A stretch of 64,000 bases of DNA. Source: Pseudomonadota bacterium (lineage in GTDB: Bacteria; Pseudomonadota; Alphaproteobacteria; Sphingomonadales; Sphingomonadaceae). The notes under the pieces were generated by a model, which did not search any database, had not been told where the DNA came from, and saw nothing but the letters and a program-made list of their open reading frames with translations. The translations under genes were made by a program, and so were the position numbers. Within the stretch, counting starts at the first letter, position 1. Every line of letters starts with the position of its first letter. The stretch spans positions 62,001 to 126,000 of the forward strand of contig JAKPAG010000112.1 in NCBI GenBank assembly GCA_029779535.1. The letters run 5' to 3'. This document shows positions 37,897 through 47,477 of this stretch, piece by piece.

Positions 37897-39951
37897 ATGA
37901 CCCTGACCACACCCCCCGTCGCCAAGAAAGTGCCGCACGTCGAAACCCACCACGGGATCGAGATTGCCGATGATTACGCCTGGCTGCGCGATCCCGGCTA
38001 TCCCGAGGTCAAGGACGCCGAAGTGCTGGCCCATCTCCAGGCCGAAAATGCGTGGTTCGAGGCGCGCATGGCCCCGCAGCAGGGGCTGATCGACACCCTG
38101 TTCAAGGAAATGCGCGCCCGGATCAAGGAAGCCGACAAGTCGGTGCCGCAGAAGGACGGCGACTACCTCTACTGGATCGAGTTCGAGGAAGGCGCCGAAT
38201 ACAAGAAGTGGTGGCGCCGCCCGGTGGCCGGCGGGCCAGACCAGCTGATTCTCGATGAAGTTGCCCTGGCCGATGGGCACGAATACTTCCGCCTGGGTGC
38301 GCTGTCGGTCTCTCAGGACGGGACGATGCTGGCCTGGTCGGTCGACGACAACGGCTCGGAACGCTTCACCGTGCGGATCAAGAACCTGGTCACCGGCGAA
38401 GTGCTGCCGGACGAGATCCCCGGCACGCTGTCTGGGCTGGTCTGGGTCGCGGGGGACAAGGGGCTGGTCTACAGCCTCGCCAACGAACAATGGCGCACCG
38501 ACAACGCCCGGCTGCACTGGCTGGGCCAGCCGCTGGCCAGCGACGTCGAGCTGTATCACGAGGATGACGACGGCTTCCGCGTCGGCGCGTCACTGTCGGC
38601 CAACGAGGAGTGGCTGATCATCGGCACCTCGGACCACGAGACGAGCGAAGTGCGGCTGGTGCCTGCCAAGGCTCCGCTCAGCCCGCCGCTGCTGGTCAAG
38701 CCGCGCCAGGCCGGGGTGGAATACGACGTCGACCTGCGCGGGGACACGCTGTTCATTCACACCAACGATGCCCATGAGAACTTCCGCCTCGCCACCGCGC
38801 CGCTGAGCACACCGGGGGAATGGACCACGTTGATCGAAGGTTCGGATGCGTTCTATCTGACGGGGTTCGAGTTGTTCCGCGACTTCTACGTGATTGAGGG
38901 GCGCCGCGCTGGCCTCGATCAGATCGAGGTGCGCTATTACGACGATCCGGCGCGGGCCGAGCCGATCGTGTTCCCCGAGGCAAGCTATACCGCGGGTCTG
39001 GGCGACAATCCCGAATGGGCGGTCAGCACGCTGCGGCTGTCCTATGAAAGCATGGTCAGCCCGGCCAGCGTGATGGACTATGACGTGGCCGCACGCACCC
39101 TGACCACGCTGAAGGTGCAGGAAATCCCCTCGGGCTACGATGCCGCGCTTTATGCGACCGAGCGGCTCGAGATTACCGCGCGCGATGGCACCAAGGTGCC
39201 GGTCTCGGTGGTCTACCGCCGCGACCGGACGGGGGCGGGGCCGCTCTACCTCTATGGCTACGGGGCCTATGGCATCGCGATCGAACCGGGCTTTTCGACC
39301 ACGCGGCTCAGCCTGCTCGACCGGGGCTTTGCCTATGCCATCGCCCATATCCGCGGCGGGGATGACCTCGGCCGGGCCTGGTACAAGGCCGGCAAGCTGG
39401 AACGGCGGACCAACACCTTTACCGATTTCGTCGATGTGGCGCACGGCCTGATCGCGCGCGGGCTGACCGAGGCGGGCAGGATCGCCATTGCCGGCGGTTC
39501 GGCCGGGGGCGAGCTGATGGGCGCGGTGATCAATTCGGATCCGCAGCTGTGGGGCGCGGTGGCGGCGCACGTGCCCTTCGTCGACGTGCTGGCGACCATG
39601 CTCGATCCCAGCCTGCCGCTGACGCCCGGTGAATGGCCCGAATGGGGCAACCCGATCGAGGACAAGGCGGCGTTCGAGCTGATCCACAGCTACAGCCCCT
39701 ACGATCAGGTGCGCGCCCAGGCCTATCCGCCGCTGCTCGTCACCGCCGGGTTGAACGATCCGCGCGTGACCTATTGGGAGCCGGCCAAATGGGTCGCGAA
39801 GCTGCGCGAATTGAAGACCGACCAGAACGAGCTGCTGCTCAAGACCAACATGGGCGCGGGCCACGGCGGCAAGTCGGGTCGGTTCGAAAGCCTCAGGGAA
39901 ACGGCAGAGGAGTTCGCCTTCATCCTGTGGCAGCTGGGTGTGGCGGGATGA
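37897..39951 (+). CDS. ptrB: Oligopeptidase B (S9 prolyl oligopeptidase family)
   Basis: 684 residues. An N-terminal beta-propeller (HHGIEIADDYAWLRDPGYPE onward) is followed by an alpha/beta-hydrolase domain with GYGAYGIAIEPGFSTTRLSL, the nucleophile Ser535 in IAGGSAGGELMGAVIN, the DPRVTYWEPAKW block and the catalytic His656 in MGAGHGGKSGR. Oligopeptidase B cuts short peptides after Arg or Lys in the cytosol; no signal peptide is seen. Its stop overlaps the thioesterase start (ATGA). The adjacent aminopeptidase P suggests a shared peptide-recycling role. Confidence 0.95.
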   Translation: MTLTTPPVAKKVPHVETHHGIEIADDYAWLRDPGYPEVKDAEVLAHLQAENAWFEARMAPQQGLIDTLFKEMRARIKEADKSVPQKDGDYLYWIEFEEGAEYKKWWRRPVAGGPDQLILDEVALADGHEYFRLGALSVSQDGTMLAWSVDDNGSERFTVRIKNLVTGEVLPDEIPGTLSGLVWVAGDKGLVYSLANEQWRTDNARLHWLGQPLASDVELYHEDDDGFRVGASLSANEEWLIIGTSDHETSEVRLVPAKAPLSPPLLVKPRQAGVEYDVDLRGDTLFIHTNDAHENFRLATAPLSTPGEWTTLIEGSDAFYLTGFELFRDFYVIEGRRAGLDQIEVRYYDDPARAEPIVFPEASYTAGLGDNPEWAVSTLRLSYESMVSPASVMDYDVAARTLTTLKVQEIPSGYDAALYATERLEITARDGTKVPVSVVYRRDRTGAGPLYLYGYGAYGIAIEPGFSTTRLSLLDRGFAYAIAHIRGGDDLGRAWYKAGKLERRTNTFTDFVDVAHGLIARGLTEAGRIAIAGGSAGGELMGAVINSDPQLWGAVAAHVPFVDVLATMLDPSLPLTPGEWPEWGNPIEDKAAFELIHSYSPYDQVRAQAYPPLLVTAGLNDPRVTYWEPAKWVAKLRELKTDQNELLLKTNMGAGHGGKSGRFESLRETAEEFAFILWQLGVAG

Positions 39952-40358
39952 CCAACCGCCACACCATGACATTTACCGCGCAGGCCCAGCACATCGACGA
40001 GCTGGGCCACGTCAACAACGCGGTCTGGGTCGACTGGATCCAGCAGATCGCGATTGCCCACTGGACCAGCGTGGCCACACCAGAACACCAGGCGCAGTAT
40101 TTCTGGGTCGTGACCCGGCACGAGATCGACTATCGCGGCAACATCGGCCTTGGCGAGAGCGTGGAGGCGACCACGTTCATCCCCGCCGCCCCCACCGGCG
40201 CGCGGTTCGACCGGCGGGTCGATTTCCGCAATGCGGCCGGCAAGGTGATCGTCAGTTCGAACACCACCTGGGCAATGCTGGAGCGCTCGACCGGCCGGCT
40301 GGCCCGGGTCCGTGACGAGGTGACCGCGCCGTTCCGCCCGTTTGGCGACGAAGCCTAG
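39948..40358 (+). CDS. Acyl-CoA thioesterase (hotdog fold)
   Basis: 136 residues of the 4-hydroxybenzoyl-CoA thioesterase/YbgC group. The HIDELGHVNNAVWVDWIQQI segment holds the active-site region (HVNN, with Asp/Glu positions before it), and a beta-rich half follows (RHEIDYRGNIGLGESVEATT). It hydrolyses acyl-CoA esters; the chain specificity is unknown. The ATG at 39948 overlaps the oligopeptidase stop. Its TAG stop interlocks with the TAG of the convergent alanine dehydrogenase gene (shared CTAG), so no room for a terminator exists between them. Confidence 0.9.
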   Translation: MTNRHTMTFTAQAQHIDELGHVNNAVWVDWIQQIAIAHWTSVATPEHQAQYFWVVTRHEIDYRGNIGLGESVEATTFIPAAPTGARFDRRVDFRNAAGKVIVSSNTTWAMLERSTGRLARVRDEVTAPFRPFGDEA

Positions 40359-41470
40359 CCCAGCAGTTCGGTCACCGGCACGTAATCATAGCCCAGCTCG
40401 CGCGCGACGGCTTCGTAAGTGACCTTGCCGCCCGAGACGTTGAGCCCGTTCGCCAGATGCGGACTGGCGCGCAGGGCCTCTTTCCAGCCCAGTTCGGCAA
40501 TCCGCAGTGCATGTGGCAGGGTGACGTTGTTCAGCGCATAGGTGCTGGTCCGCGCCACCGCGCCGGGCATGTTGGCAACGCAGTAGTGGACGATGCCATC
40601 GACCACATAGGTCGGTTCGGCGTGGGTGGTGGCATGGCTGGTTTCAAAGCAGCCGCCCTGGTCGATCGCCACGTCGACCAGCACCGCGCCCGGCTTCATG
40701 CATTTCAGCATGTCGCGGGTGACCAGCTTGGGCGCGGCGGCGCCGGGGATCAGCACCGCGCCGATCACCAGTTCGGCCTCGCAGATCATCTGTTCGATGT
40801 TGGCGCGGTTGGAAAAGCGCGTCTTGGCGCGGCTTTCGAAATGGGTGCCCAGCCGCTCGAGCACTTCGGGATCGCGGTCGAGGATGGTCACGTCGGCGCC
40901 CAGCCCCACCGCCATCTGCGCGGCGTTGAAGCCGACCACGCCGCCGCCGATCACCAGCACCCGGCCCGGCAGCACGCCCGGGACCCCGCCCAGCAGGACC
41001 CCGCGTCCGCCATGCGCCTTTTCCAGCGCGGTTGCCCCGGCCTGGATCGACATGCGGCCCGCGACCTGGCTCATCGGCTTGAGCAGCGGGAGGGTGCCGC
41101 CCGGCCCGGTCACCGTTTCATAGGCGATCGCGGTGACGCCGGACTTGACCAGATCGGCGGTCTGTTCGGGGTCGGGGGCAAGGTGCAGGTAGGTGTAGAG
41201 CACCTGTCCTTCGCGCAGTTGCGTGCGTTCGGCGGCCTGCGGTTCCTTGACCTTCACCACCATTTCGCAGCTGGAAAAGATGTCGGTGGCGCGCGGCTTG
41301 ATCACCCCGCCGGCGGCGGCATAGGCCGCGTCGGTCGCGCCGATGCCGTCGCCCGCGCCGGTTTCCACCCACACTTCGTGCCCGTGGGCGACCAGTTCGC
41401 GCACGCTCTCGGGCGTCAGGCCGACGCGGTATTCGTGGTTCTTCACTTCCTTGACGGTGCCGACGCGCAT
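40355..41470 (-). CDS. ald: Alanine dehydrogenase
   Basis: 371 residues: [20 protein letters not shown] at the start, KVKEPQ (catalytic Lys), YTYLHLAPD (catalytic His), and the NAD-binding [40 protein letters not shown] and [17 protein letters not shown] follow. It interconverts L-alanine and pyruvate/ammonia with NAD. GAAGGAGAG lies 7 nt before the ATG. A palindrome 22-39 nt upstream of the start is a likely operator. Confidence 0.97.
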   Translation of the reverse strand: MRVGTVKEVKNHEYRVGLTPESVRELVAHGHEVWVETGAGDGIGATDAAYAAAGGVIKPRATDIFSSCEMVVKVKEPQAAERTQLREGQVLYTYLHLAPDPEQTADLVKSGVTAIAYETVTGPGGTLPLLKPMSQVAGRMSIQAGATALEKAHGGRGVLLGGVPGVLPGRVLVIGGGVVGFNAAQMAVGLGADVTILDRDPEVLERLGTHFESRAKTRFSNRANIEQMICEAELVIGAVLIPGAAAPKLVTRDMLKCMKPGAVLVDVAIDQGGCFETSHATTHAEPTYVVDGIVHYCVANMPGAVARTSTYALNNVTLPHALRIAELGWKEALRASPHLANGLNVSGGKVTYEAVARELGYDYVPVTELLG

Positions 41471-41491
41471 GGCTGCTCTCCTTCGGGCATA

Positions 41492-41509
41492 TCGTTACAA
41501 TTGAAACGA
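41492..41509. promoter_or_regulatory. Palindrome in the ald promoter region
   Basis: TCGTTACAATTGAAACGA: arms TCGTT/AACGA around a CAATTG core, symmetric except one base pair on each side of the core. It is the only AT-rich stretch between the divergent ald and DUF2157 genes. Alanine dehydrogenase genes are often controlled by Lrp/AsnC-type regulators, so a binding site for such a protein is a reasonable guess. Confidence 0.5.
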
Positions 41510-41559
41510 AATTGCTGCAAGCTTCCATCCCCGGTGGTGACCTGTTAGCCTGCACGGCG

Positions 41560-42708
41560 ATGTACGAACGCAAGCTCAGGGCCTGGCTTGAAGCCGGACT
41601 GGTGGACGAGCCGACCGCCGCGCGGATCCGCGCGTGGGAGGCGCAGCACAGCCGCCCCCTGGCGCTATGGGCCGTGATCGGGATTGCCGCCCTGGCGATC
41701 GGCCTGGGCGTGGTGCTGGTGGTCGCGGCCAACTGGGATGACATTCCCGGCCAGGTCCGGCTGGCCGTGCACCTGGCGCTGATCGCGCTGACGGCGGGAT
41801 ACCTGTGGCGCAGCGGCGATGATCTGGCACAGCGCCAGCCCTGGGGGCTGGAAGCGCTGCTGTTCGTGCTGGGCATGCTGGGCATGACCTTCCTGGCCCA
41901 TGTCGGGCAGGTCTACCAGACCACCTCGCCGCTGTGGCAGCCGCTGGCGCTGTGGCTGGTGCTGTTTGGCCCGCTGCTGCTGCTGCGCGGGCAAAGCTGG
42001 CTGGCGGCGCTGTTGCTGTTCGTGGTCTCGGTCTATGCGGCGTGGGACTATGCCGATCCGCTGCGCGGGGTAATCTGGGGCCGCCGCGCCGGGCCGGGGC
42101 CACTGGCGGTCACGGTGGTGACCGCGCTGCCGCTGCTCTATGCACCCTTCGCCGCATGGTGGCGGACCCGTTCGGAGCGCACGGCATTCTGGCTGCGGCT
42201 GGAACAGCTTGGTTTTGCCTACGGCGTGGGGGCAACCAGCCTGATCGTGCTCGGCAGCGGCGGCGATTCTTTTGACAATGACAGCAACGGGATGCTGACG
42301 TTCAGCATGCTGGCGCTGCGCGCGGTGTTCGCTGTTGCGGCCGGCGCGGCGATCGCAGCGGCCCGGCCCGGCAAGTCGGGGCAGGCGACCGGCGGGATCC
42401 TGGCGCTTTGCGCCGCGCTGCTGGTGATTTGCCATCCGCTGTCAGGCAATTCGGTGCTGGCGGCGCTGCTGTTCATGGCGCTGTGGGCAGGGATTGCCGG
42501 GGCCAGCCTGCACGCCGGCTGGCGCGGGGTGTTCCAGACCGCCGTGGCGCTGATCGCCATGCGCCTGATCGTGCTCAGCTTCGAGCTTGACGACAACCTG
42601 CTGACCAGCGGCGCGGGGCTGATTTTCAGCGGACTGCTGATCCTGGGGATTGCCTGGGGCGCAATGCGGATCGCGCGGACCTTTGCCCCGCCAAAGGAGA
42701 CCGCCTGA
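41560..42708 (+). CDS. DUF2157 multi-pass membrane protein
   Basis: 382 residues. The cytoplasmic start MYERKLRAWLEAGLVDEPTA with RIRAWEAQ is the DUF2157 signature. About ten membrane helices follow (for example ALWAVIGIAALAIGLGVVLV and LEALLFVLGMLGMTFLAHVG). Function unknown; it is regularly paired with a GDYXXLXY protein, as here, where its TGA overlaps the next ATG by one base. The ATG at 41560 begins exactly at the conserved region. Confidence 0.9.
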   Translation: MYERKLRAWLEAGLVDEPTAARIRAWEAQHSRPLALWAVIGIAALAIGLGVVLVVAANWDDIPGQVRLAVHLALIALTAGYLWRSGDDLAQRQPWGLEALLFVLGMLGMTFLAHVGQVYQTTSPLWQPLALWLVLFGPLLLLRGQSWLAALLLFVVSVYAAWDYADPLRGVIWGRRAGPGPLAVTVVTALPLLYAPFAAWWRTRSERTAFWLRLEQLGFAYGVGATSLIVLGSGGDSFDNDSNGMLTFSMLALRAVFAVAAGAAIAAARPGKSGQATGGILALCAALLVICHPLSGNSVLAALLFMALWAGIAGASLHAGWRGVFQTAVALIAMRLIVLSFELDDNLLTSGAGLIFSGLLILGIAWGAMRIARTFAPPKETA

Positions 42709-43214
42709 TGAACCCCCGGCTGGCAGGCGCGCTGGCGCTGCTGTTACCGCTGCTGGGGCTGGGCGCGGTCTGGGTGCAGACCGAGCTGCAAAGCCGCCAG
42801 GGCACCGAATGGGACGTGCCGGTGCAAGGCTATGACCCGCGCGACATCCTGCGTGGGCACTATGTGCAGTTCCAGTATGACTGGCCAGGCCCGAAACCCG
42901 ATAACGGGCGCGCCTGGACCACGCTGTGCCTTGAAGGCACCCCGCCCGAGCTGGTCCGCGCCGTGCCGGTCTATGCCGATGATCCGGATGCTCCCCTGGC
43001 ATCTTGCCCCTATCGGGTCGGGGGCGAAGGGCGCGCTGCCGAAAGCCTGGGCGGGCGGCTCTATGCGCCCAAGGACGCGGCGCTCGCCATGCAGGACAAG
43101 CTGGCCGACCCCAGGCTGCAGGGGATGATCCGCGTCCGCCTGCGCCCCGATGGCCACCTGACCCCGCTAAGCATGACCTTCCGGCCTAGAGCGACCTTGC
43201 CAGTTCGTCCCTGA
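42708..43214 (+). CDS. GDYXXLXY domain-containing protein
   Basis: 168 residues. One N-terminal membrane anchor or signal (LAGALALLLPLLGLGAVWVQ), then GYDPRDILRGHYVQFQYDW. This is the family signature (R-G-D/H-Y-x-x-L/F-x-Y) in a slightly altered form, GHYVQFQY. It is the usual partner of DUF2157 and is thought to act at the membrane, with unknown role. Its last 29 nt overlap the end of the convergent CoA-hydrolase gene. Confidence 0.87.
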   Translation: MNPRLAGALALLLPLLGLGAVWVQTELQSRQGTEWDVPVQGYDPRDILRGHYVQFQYDWPGPKPDNGRAWTTLCLEGTPPELVRAVPVYADDPDAPLASCPYRVGGEGRAAESLGGRLYAPKDAALAMQDKLADPRLQGMIRVRLRPDGHLTPLSMTFRPRATLPVRP

Positions 43215-44472
43215 ACTTCGGGTGGGCAATGCCGATCAGCGCTTCGGCGCGTTCCTGCATCGTCTTGCCGTGCAGGTTGACCGCGCCATATTCGGTAACG
43301 ATCCAACGCACGTCGTTGCGCGGGGTGGTAACCGGCCCGTCGAGCTGCGCGACGATCCGCGACACGGTGCCTTGCTTCGCGGTCGACCGGCAGGCGATGA
43401 TCGAGATCCCCCCGTTCGAGGCATTGGCACCGCGCACGAAATCGAGCTGTCCGCCGGCGCCCGAATACTGCCGCCCGCCCATCGATTCGGAATTGCACGC
43501 CCCGCCAAGGTGGACCTGAAGCGTGGCGTTGACCGAGACGACCCCATCGTTCTTGGCGATGTGGCGCGGATCGTTCACCAGGTCGACTGGCAGGCTGTAA
43601 ACGGCCTGATTATCGCCCAGCCAGTCATAGAACGCCCGGTTGCCCAGCGCGAAAGTGAACACGCTGCGCCCGGGGAAAGTCTTCTTGCGCCGGTTGGTCA
43701 CCGCCCCCCAGTCCATCAGCGCGGCCAGCGCCGGGGTCATCAGCTCGGTATGGATACCCAGGTCCTTGCGGCTGCGCAGCCGCGCGCAGACGGCGCTGGG
43801 CAGGTTGCCGATGCCCATCTGCAGGCAGGCGCCATCGTCGATCATCGCGGCGACCAGTTCGGCGATCGCCTCATCTTCGGGGGCGAGCGCGGGCTCCTCG
43901 ACTTCGGTCAGGGGCGAGGCGTGCTCGATGATCGCATCGACTTCCGAGACGTGCAGCGGCCGTTCGCCCATCACCCGGGGCATCGCCGGGTTAACCTCGA
44001 CGATCAGCTTGCGCGCGCTGCGCGCCGCGACCGAGGTGTAGTCGTTGCTGGTGCCGAAGGTGAAGAAGCCGTGCCGGTCCATCGGTGAAACCATGGTCAC
44101 GCAGGCATCCAGCGGGCGCTGGCGCGACAGCAACGCCGGACTTTCGCTGAATGCCACGGGGACGAATTCGATCGCATCGGGATGCCGGGCGATCAGTTCA
44201 CGCTCGACCCGGCTCATGAACATGCAGTGCGGGCGGATGCGGCCCAGCAGGTCGGGGCGCAGCACCGTCTTCGCGGCATGCTCCATCGAATGGAAATACC
44301 ACAGCCGCAGGCCGTGCAGCGTGCCCGCCTCGGCCCGGCGGGCCAGCGCGGCCAGCAGCGCGGGCGGTTCGGCCGTGGCCATGCCCATCGCGACGTCGCT
44401 TTGGCTGTCGACCATGGCCGCTGCCGCATCGGCAGTGGTCAGGCGCTGGCGGTAGAGGTCCTGAACGTCCAT
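43186..44472 (-). CDS. Acetyl-CoA hydrolase / 4-hydroxybutyrate CoA-transferase family protein
   Basis: 428 residues, two tandem CoA-transferase-like halves. Visible are the oxyanion and CoA loop region QMGIGNLPSAVCARL, the catalytic Glu in LGIHTELMTPALAALMDWGA, and SMGGRQYSGAGGQLDFVRGA with RWIVTEYGAVNLHGKTMQER. Family members hydrolyse acetyl-CoA or move CoA between acids such as acetate, succinate or 4-hydroxybutyrate; sequence alone does not decide. Same strand as ftsK upstream, with a 9-nt gap. Confidence 0.9.
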   Translation of the reverse strand: MDVQDLYRQRLTTADAAAAMVDSQSDVAMGMATAEPPALLAALARRAEAGTLHGLRLWYFHSMEHAAKTVLRPDLLGRIRPHCMFMSRVERELIARHPDAIEFVPVAFSESPALLSRQRPLDACVTMVSPMDRHGFFTFGTSNDYTSVAARSARKLIVEVNPAMPRVMGERPLHVSEVDAIIEHASPLTEVEEPALAPEDEAIAELVAAMIDDGACLQMGIGNLPSAVCARLRSRKDLGIHTELMTPALAALMDWGAVTNRRKKTFPGRSVFTFALGNRAFYDWLGDNQAVYSLPVDLVNDPRHIAKNDGVVSVNATLQVHLGGACNSESMGGRQYSGAGGQLDFVRGANASNGGISIIACRSTAKQGTVSRIVAQLDGPVTTPRNDVRWIVTEYGAVNLHGKTMQERAEALIGIAHPKFRDELARSL

Positions 44473-44481
44473 CCGGGCAGG

Positions 44482-46842
44482 TTAAAGCGGCTGGCCATCC
44501 TTGTCGCGGTAGATTTCGCGGCGGCCGACATGGTTGGCCGGGCCGACGAAACCATCCGCCTCCATCCGCTCGACCCATTTGGCCGCCGTGTTGTAGCCCA
44601 CGCCAAGCTGGCGCTGGAGCCAGCTGGCGCTGGCCTTCTGGCTTTCGAACACGATCTGGCAGGCCTGTCGGTACTTGCGCTCCTCCGGGCTGTCGCTGGC
44701 GGTGGCGTCGAGGTCATCGAAGCCGAACATGCTGTCCTCGGGCTCTTCGGTGACCGAATCGACGTATTCCGGGCTGCCCTGCGCGCGCCAGTAATCGGCA
44801 ATTCCTTCGACTTCCTCGTCCGAAACGAACGGGCCGTGGACGCGGCGGATCGGGTCGGTGTTGGGCTTGTAGAGCATATCGCCCTTGCCCAGCAGCTGTT
44901 CCGCGCCCTGTTCGCCCAGGATCGTGCGGCTGTCGATCCGGCTGGTCACGGCAAAGCTGATGCGGGTCGGCAGGTTGGCCTTGATCACGCCGGTGATGAC
45001 GTCAACCGAGGGGCGCTGCGTGGCCATGATCAGGTGGATGCCGGCCGCGCGGCTCTTTTGCGACAGGCGCTGGATCAGCACTTCGACTTCCTTGCCGACG
45101 GTGACCATCAAGTCGGCCAGCTCATCGACGATTACCACGATCTGCGGCAGCACCTGGTAATCGAGCTGCTGTTCCTCGCACAGTTCCTCGCCGGTTTCGG
45201 GATCGAAGCCAACCTGGATACGGCGACCCAGCGGCTTGCCCTTGGCTTGGGCGGTGCGGACCTTTTCGTTGAAGCCAGCCAGGTTGCGGACCGAAATCTC
45301 GCTCATCATCCGGTAGCGGCGTTCCATTTCCTCGACCGCCCACTTCAGCGCGCGCACGGCCTTGCTGGGTTCTGTGACCACCGGCGAGAGGAGGTGCGGA
45401 ATGTCGTCATAGCTCTTGAGTTCGAGCACCTTGGGATCGACCAGGATCAACCGGCACTGCGCCGGGGTCAGCCGGTAGAGCAGCGAGAGCAGAATGCAGT
45501 TGAGCCCGACCGACTTGCCCGAGCCAGTGGTGCCCGCCACCAGCAGGTGCGGCATGGTTGCCAGGTCCGCCACCACCGGCTGCCCGGCAATGTCCTTGCC
45601 CAGGATGATCGGCAACATGCCCTTGTGATTGGCGAAGGCTTCGGAGGCGACCATCTCCTTGAAGCTGACCATCTGCCGGTCGGCATTGGGCAGCTCGATC
45701 CCCATCACAGTGCGCCCGGGGATGGATGAAACGCGCGCGGAAATCGCGCTCATGTTGCGGGCGATGTCGTCGGCCAGGCCGACCACGCGGCTGGCCTTGA
45801 TGCCGGGAGCGGGTTCCAGCTCGTACATGGTGACGACCGGGCCGGTGCGCACGGCGGTAATCTCGCCCTTGACGTTGAAATCGTCGAGCACGGTTTCGAG
45901 CAGGCGGGCGTTGCGTTCCAGCGCCAGCTTGTCGATCTTCTGGGCAGAGCTGGGCGGAGGATCCTTGAGCAGGTCGAGCCCGGGCAGCTCGTAGGCGTCG
46001 AACAGGTCGCCCTGGCGGCTGGCATTGGACAGCTGCGCCGGCTTGGCCGGGCGGGTCGGATCGGTGATTTCGGGCGCGCGGCGCGGGGCGGCGGCCGTTT
46101 CGGGCTGCGGCGCGGGCCCGCGATCCTCGCGCACCTTCTTTTCGCGGGCGACCGGGATCATCCCGTCATCGCCGGCGGTCGGCGCGGGGCGGCGGCGCAG
46201 GATCGTCGGCAGAGTGAACAGGCTGCCCCAGTCCACGGCAAAGACCCGGCCCGCCAGCACCGCACCGCCGGCCAGGCACAGCACTGCGGCGGCCAGCGTG
46301 GCCCAGCCGCGCCCGGCTTCGGGCAGCAGGGCGGCCAGGAAATGAATGCCCTTGGCGCCCAGCAGGCCCAGGATCCCGCCCATTCCCGCCGGCAGCGATC
46401 CGGTCACATCGGCAAAGGCCAGCGCCATGACCGTGCCCAGCAGCGCCATGGCCAGCAGCAGCACGCCGATCGGCCGCCACCAGGCGTGGTCGGCATGGGG
46501 CAGGTCGGCGTCGTCTTCCTCGACCAGGCGCCACAGCTTGCGCGCAAGGACATAGAGCAGCGGCAGCAGCAGCACTGAAACCGGGCCAAACAGGTACAGC
46601 GCGCGTTCTGCCGCCCAGGCGCCCGGCGCGCCCATCCAGTTGAGCACCGGGCCGCCCGAAGCGGTCGACGCGCTGGGATCGGTCTGGTGATAGGTGACCA
46701 GCGCAATCGCGAGGAACACCGCCCCGGCCAGCAGGATCAGCGCTCCGGCAATTTCCGCGCTGCGCCGCACGCTGCGTTTCAGCGTGGTGCGCCAATCGAC
46801 CTTTGCGCCCCGCGTTCCCGCCGTGACTGCCCGTGTTGCCAT
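44482..46842 (-). CDS. ftsK: DNA translocase FtsK
   Basis: 786 residues. Four N-terminal membrane helices lie within residues 30-210, followed by a linker and the alpha domain (LLETVLDDFNVKGEITAVRT). The RecA-like motor has Walker A AGTTGSGKSVGLN (about 435-442) and Walker B VVIVDELADLMV. The C-terminal winged-helix gamma domain (RQACQIVFESQKASASWLQR, then AAKWVERMEADGFVGPANHVG) reads KOPS sequences. FtsK pumps DNA at the septum and triggers XerCD. GGGGAG precedes the ATG at 46842 (MATRAVTAG). Confidence 0.96.
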   Translation of the reverse strand: MATRAVTAGTRGAKVDWRTTLKRSVRRSAEIAGALILLAGAVFLAIALVTYHQTDPSASTASGGPVLNWMGAPGAWAAERALYLFGPVSVLLLPLLYVLARKLWRLVEEDDADLPHADHAWWRPIGVLLLAMALLGTVMALAFADVTGSLPAGMGGILGLLGAKGIHFLAALLPEAGRGWATLAAAVLCLAGGAVLAGRVFAVDWGSLFTLPTILRRRPAPTAGDDGMIPVAREKKVREDRGPAPQPETAAAPRRAPEITDPTRPAKPAQLSNASRQGDLFDAYELPGLDLLKDPPPSSAQKIDKLALERNARLLETVLDDFNVKGEITAVRTGPVVTMYELEPAPGIKASRVVGLADDIARNMSAISARVSSIPGRTVMGIELPNADRQMVSFKEMVASEAFANHKGMLPIILGKDIAGQPVVADLATMPHLLVAGTTGSGKSVGLNCILLSLLYRLTPAQCRLILVDPKVLELKSYDDIPHLLSPVVTEPSKAVRALKWAVEEMERRYRMMSEISVRNLAGFNEKVRTAQAKGKPLGRRIQVGFDPETGEELCEEQQLDYQVLPQIVVIVDELADLMVTVGKEVEVLIQRLSQKSRAAGIHLIMATQRPSVDVITGVIKANLPTRISFAVTSRIDSRTILGEQGAEQLLGKGDMLYKPNTDPIRRVHGPFVSDEEVEGIADYWRAQGSPEYVDSVTEEPEDSMFGFDDLDATASDSPEERKYRQACQIVFESQKASASWLQRQLGVGYNTAAKWVERMEADGFVGPANHVGRREIYRDKDGQPL

Positions 46843-46909
46843 GATGCTCCCCTGATCCGGACCGGCGTTATGCGCCCGTGGGTGACTCCGCGTCAAGAAT
46901 CCTTGGGAT

Positions 46910-47455
46910 TCAGCCGAGTCGCTTCGTCGCGGAAAGGCCGTCGATGGCCGCCCAGCACGGCCAGCCAAGATGCCGGGCGCGGCGCGCATCCATGCCGCCC
47001 AGCGCGATCACCGGCACCGGCGCCCATGCCGCGATGGCGCGGAACCGCAGCGTCCCCAGTCCCGCTGCGCCGGGATGCGAGCGGGTGGGAAAGACCGGGG
47101 AGAGCAGCACGGCATCGGCCCGCCGCGTGCGGCGCAGCTCAGCCAGCGAATGAACCGAGACCAGTCGCAGCAGCGCCGCGCCCGCGCCCAGCGTCTGCCC
47201 GCTGCCATAGGCGCCGTCCGCCCCCCAGCGCCGCGCCTCGGCCGCCGAACCGGACAGCACGACCATGTGGCCGCGGGCGCGCGCGATCCGCGCCAGCGCG
47301 CGGAACCGGGCGCGGCGCTCGGCCGGGGGCAGGTGGTAATGGCGCAGCACGAAGCCGCTGCCGCGCGGCAGGCGGCGCAGCGCCTGTTCCAGCCCGGCAT
47401 CGTTGCGGGCATCGGACAGCAGCCACAGCTGCGGCAGGGACTGGCGGTTCTGCAT
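46910..47455 (-). CDS. Thiamine phosphate synthase/TenI-like protein
   Basis: 181 residues with the TenI/ThiE TIM-barrel pattern: PQLWLLSDARNDAGLEQALR near the start, VVLSGSAAEARRWGADGAYG in the middle, RRADAVLLSPVFPTRSHPGA and VPVIALGGMDARRA at the end. Some catalytic residues of true ThiE (for example the GSIFDTKSK-like loop) are altered, so a TenI-like or degenerate role is as likely as thiamine phosphate synthase. Divergent from the YggS gene with 22 nt between the start codons. Confidence 0.82.
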   Translation of the reverse strand: MQNRQSLPQLWLLSDARNDAGLEQALRRLPRGSGFVLRHYHLPPAERRARFRALARIARARGHMVVLSGSAAEARRWGADGAYGSGQTLGAGAALLRLVSVHSLAELRRTRRADAVLLSPVFPTRSHPGAAGLGTLRFRAIAAWAPVPVIALGGMDARRARHLGWPCWAAIDGLSATKRLG

Positions 47456-47477
47456 CGCCCCGCTATAGCAGCGCGCC

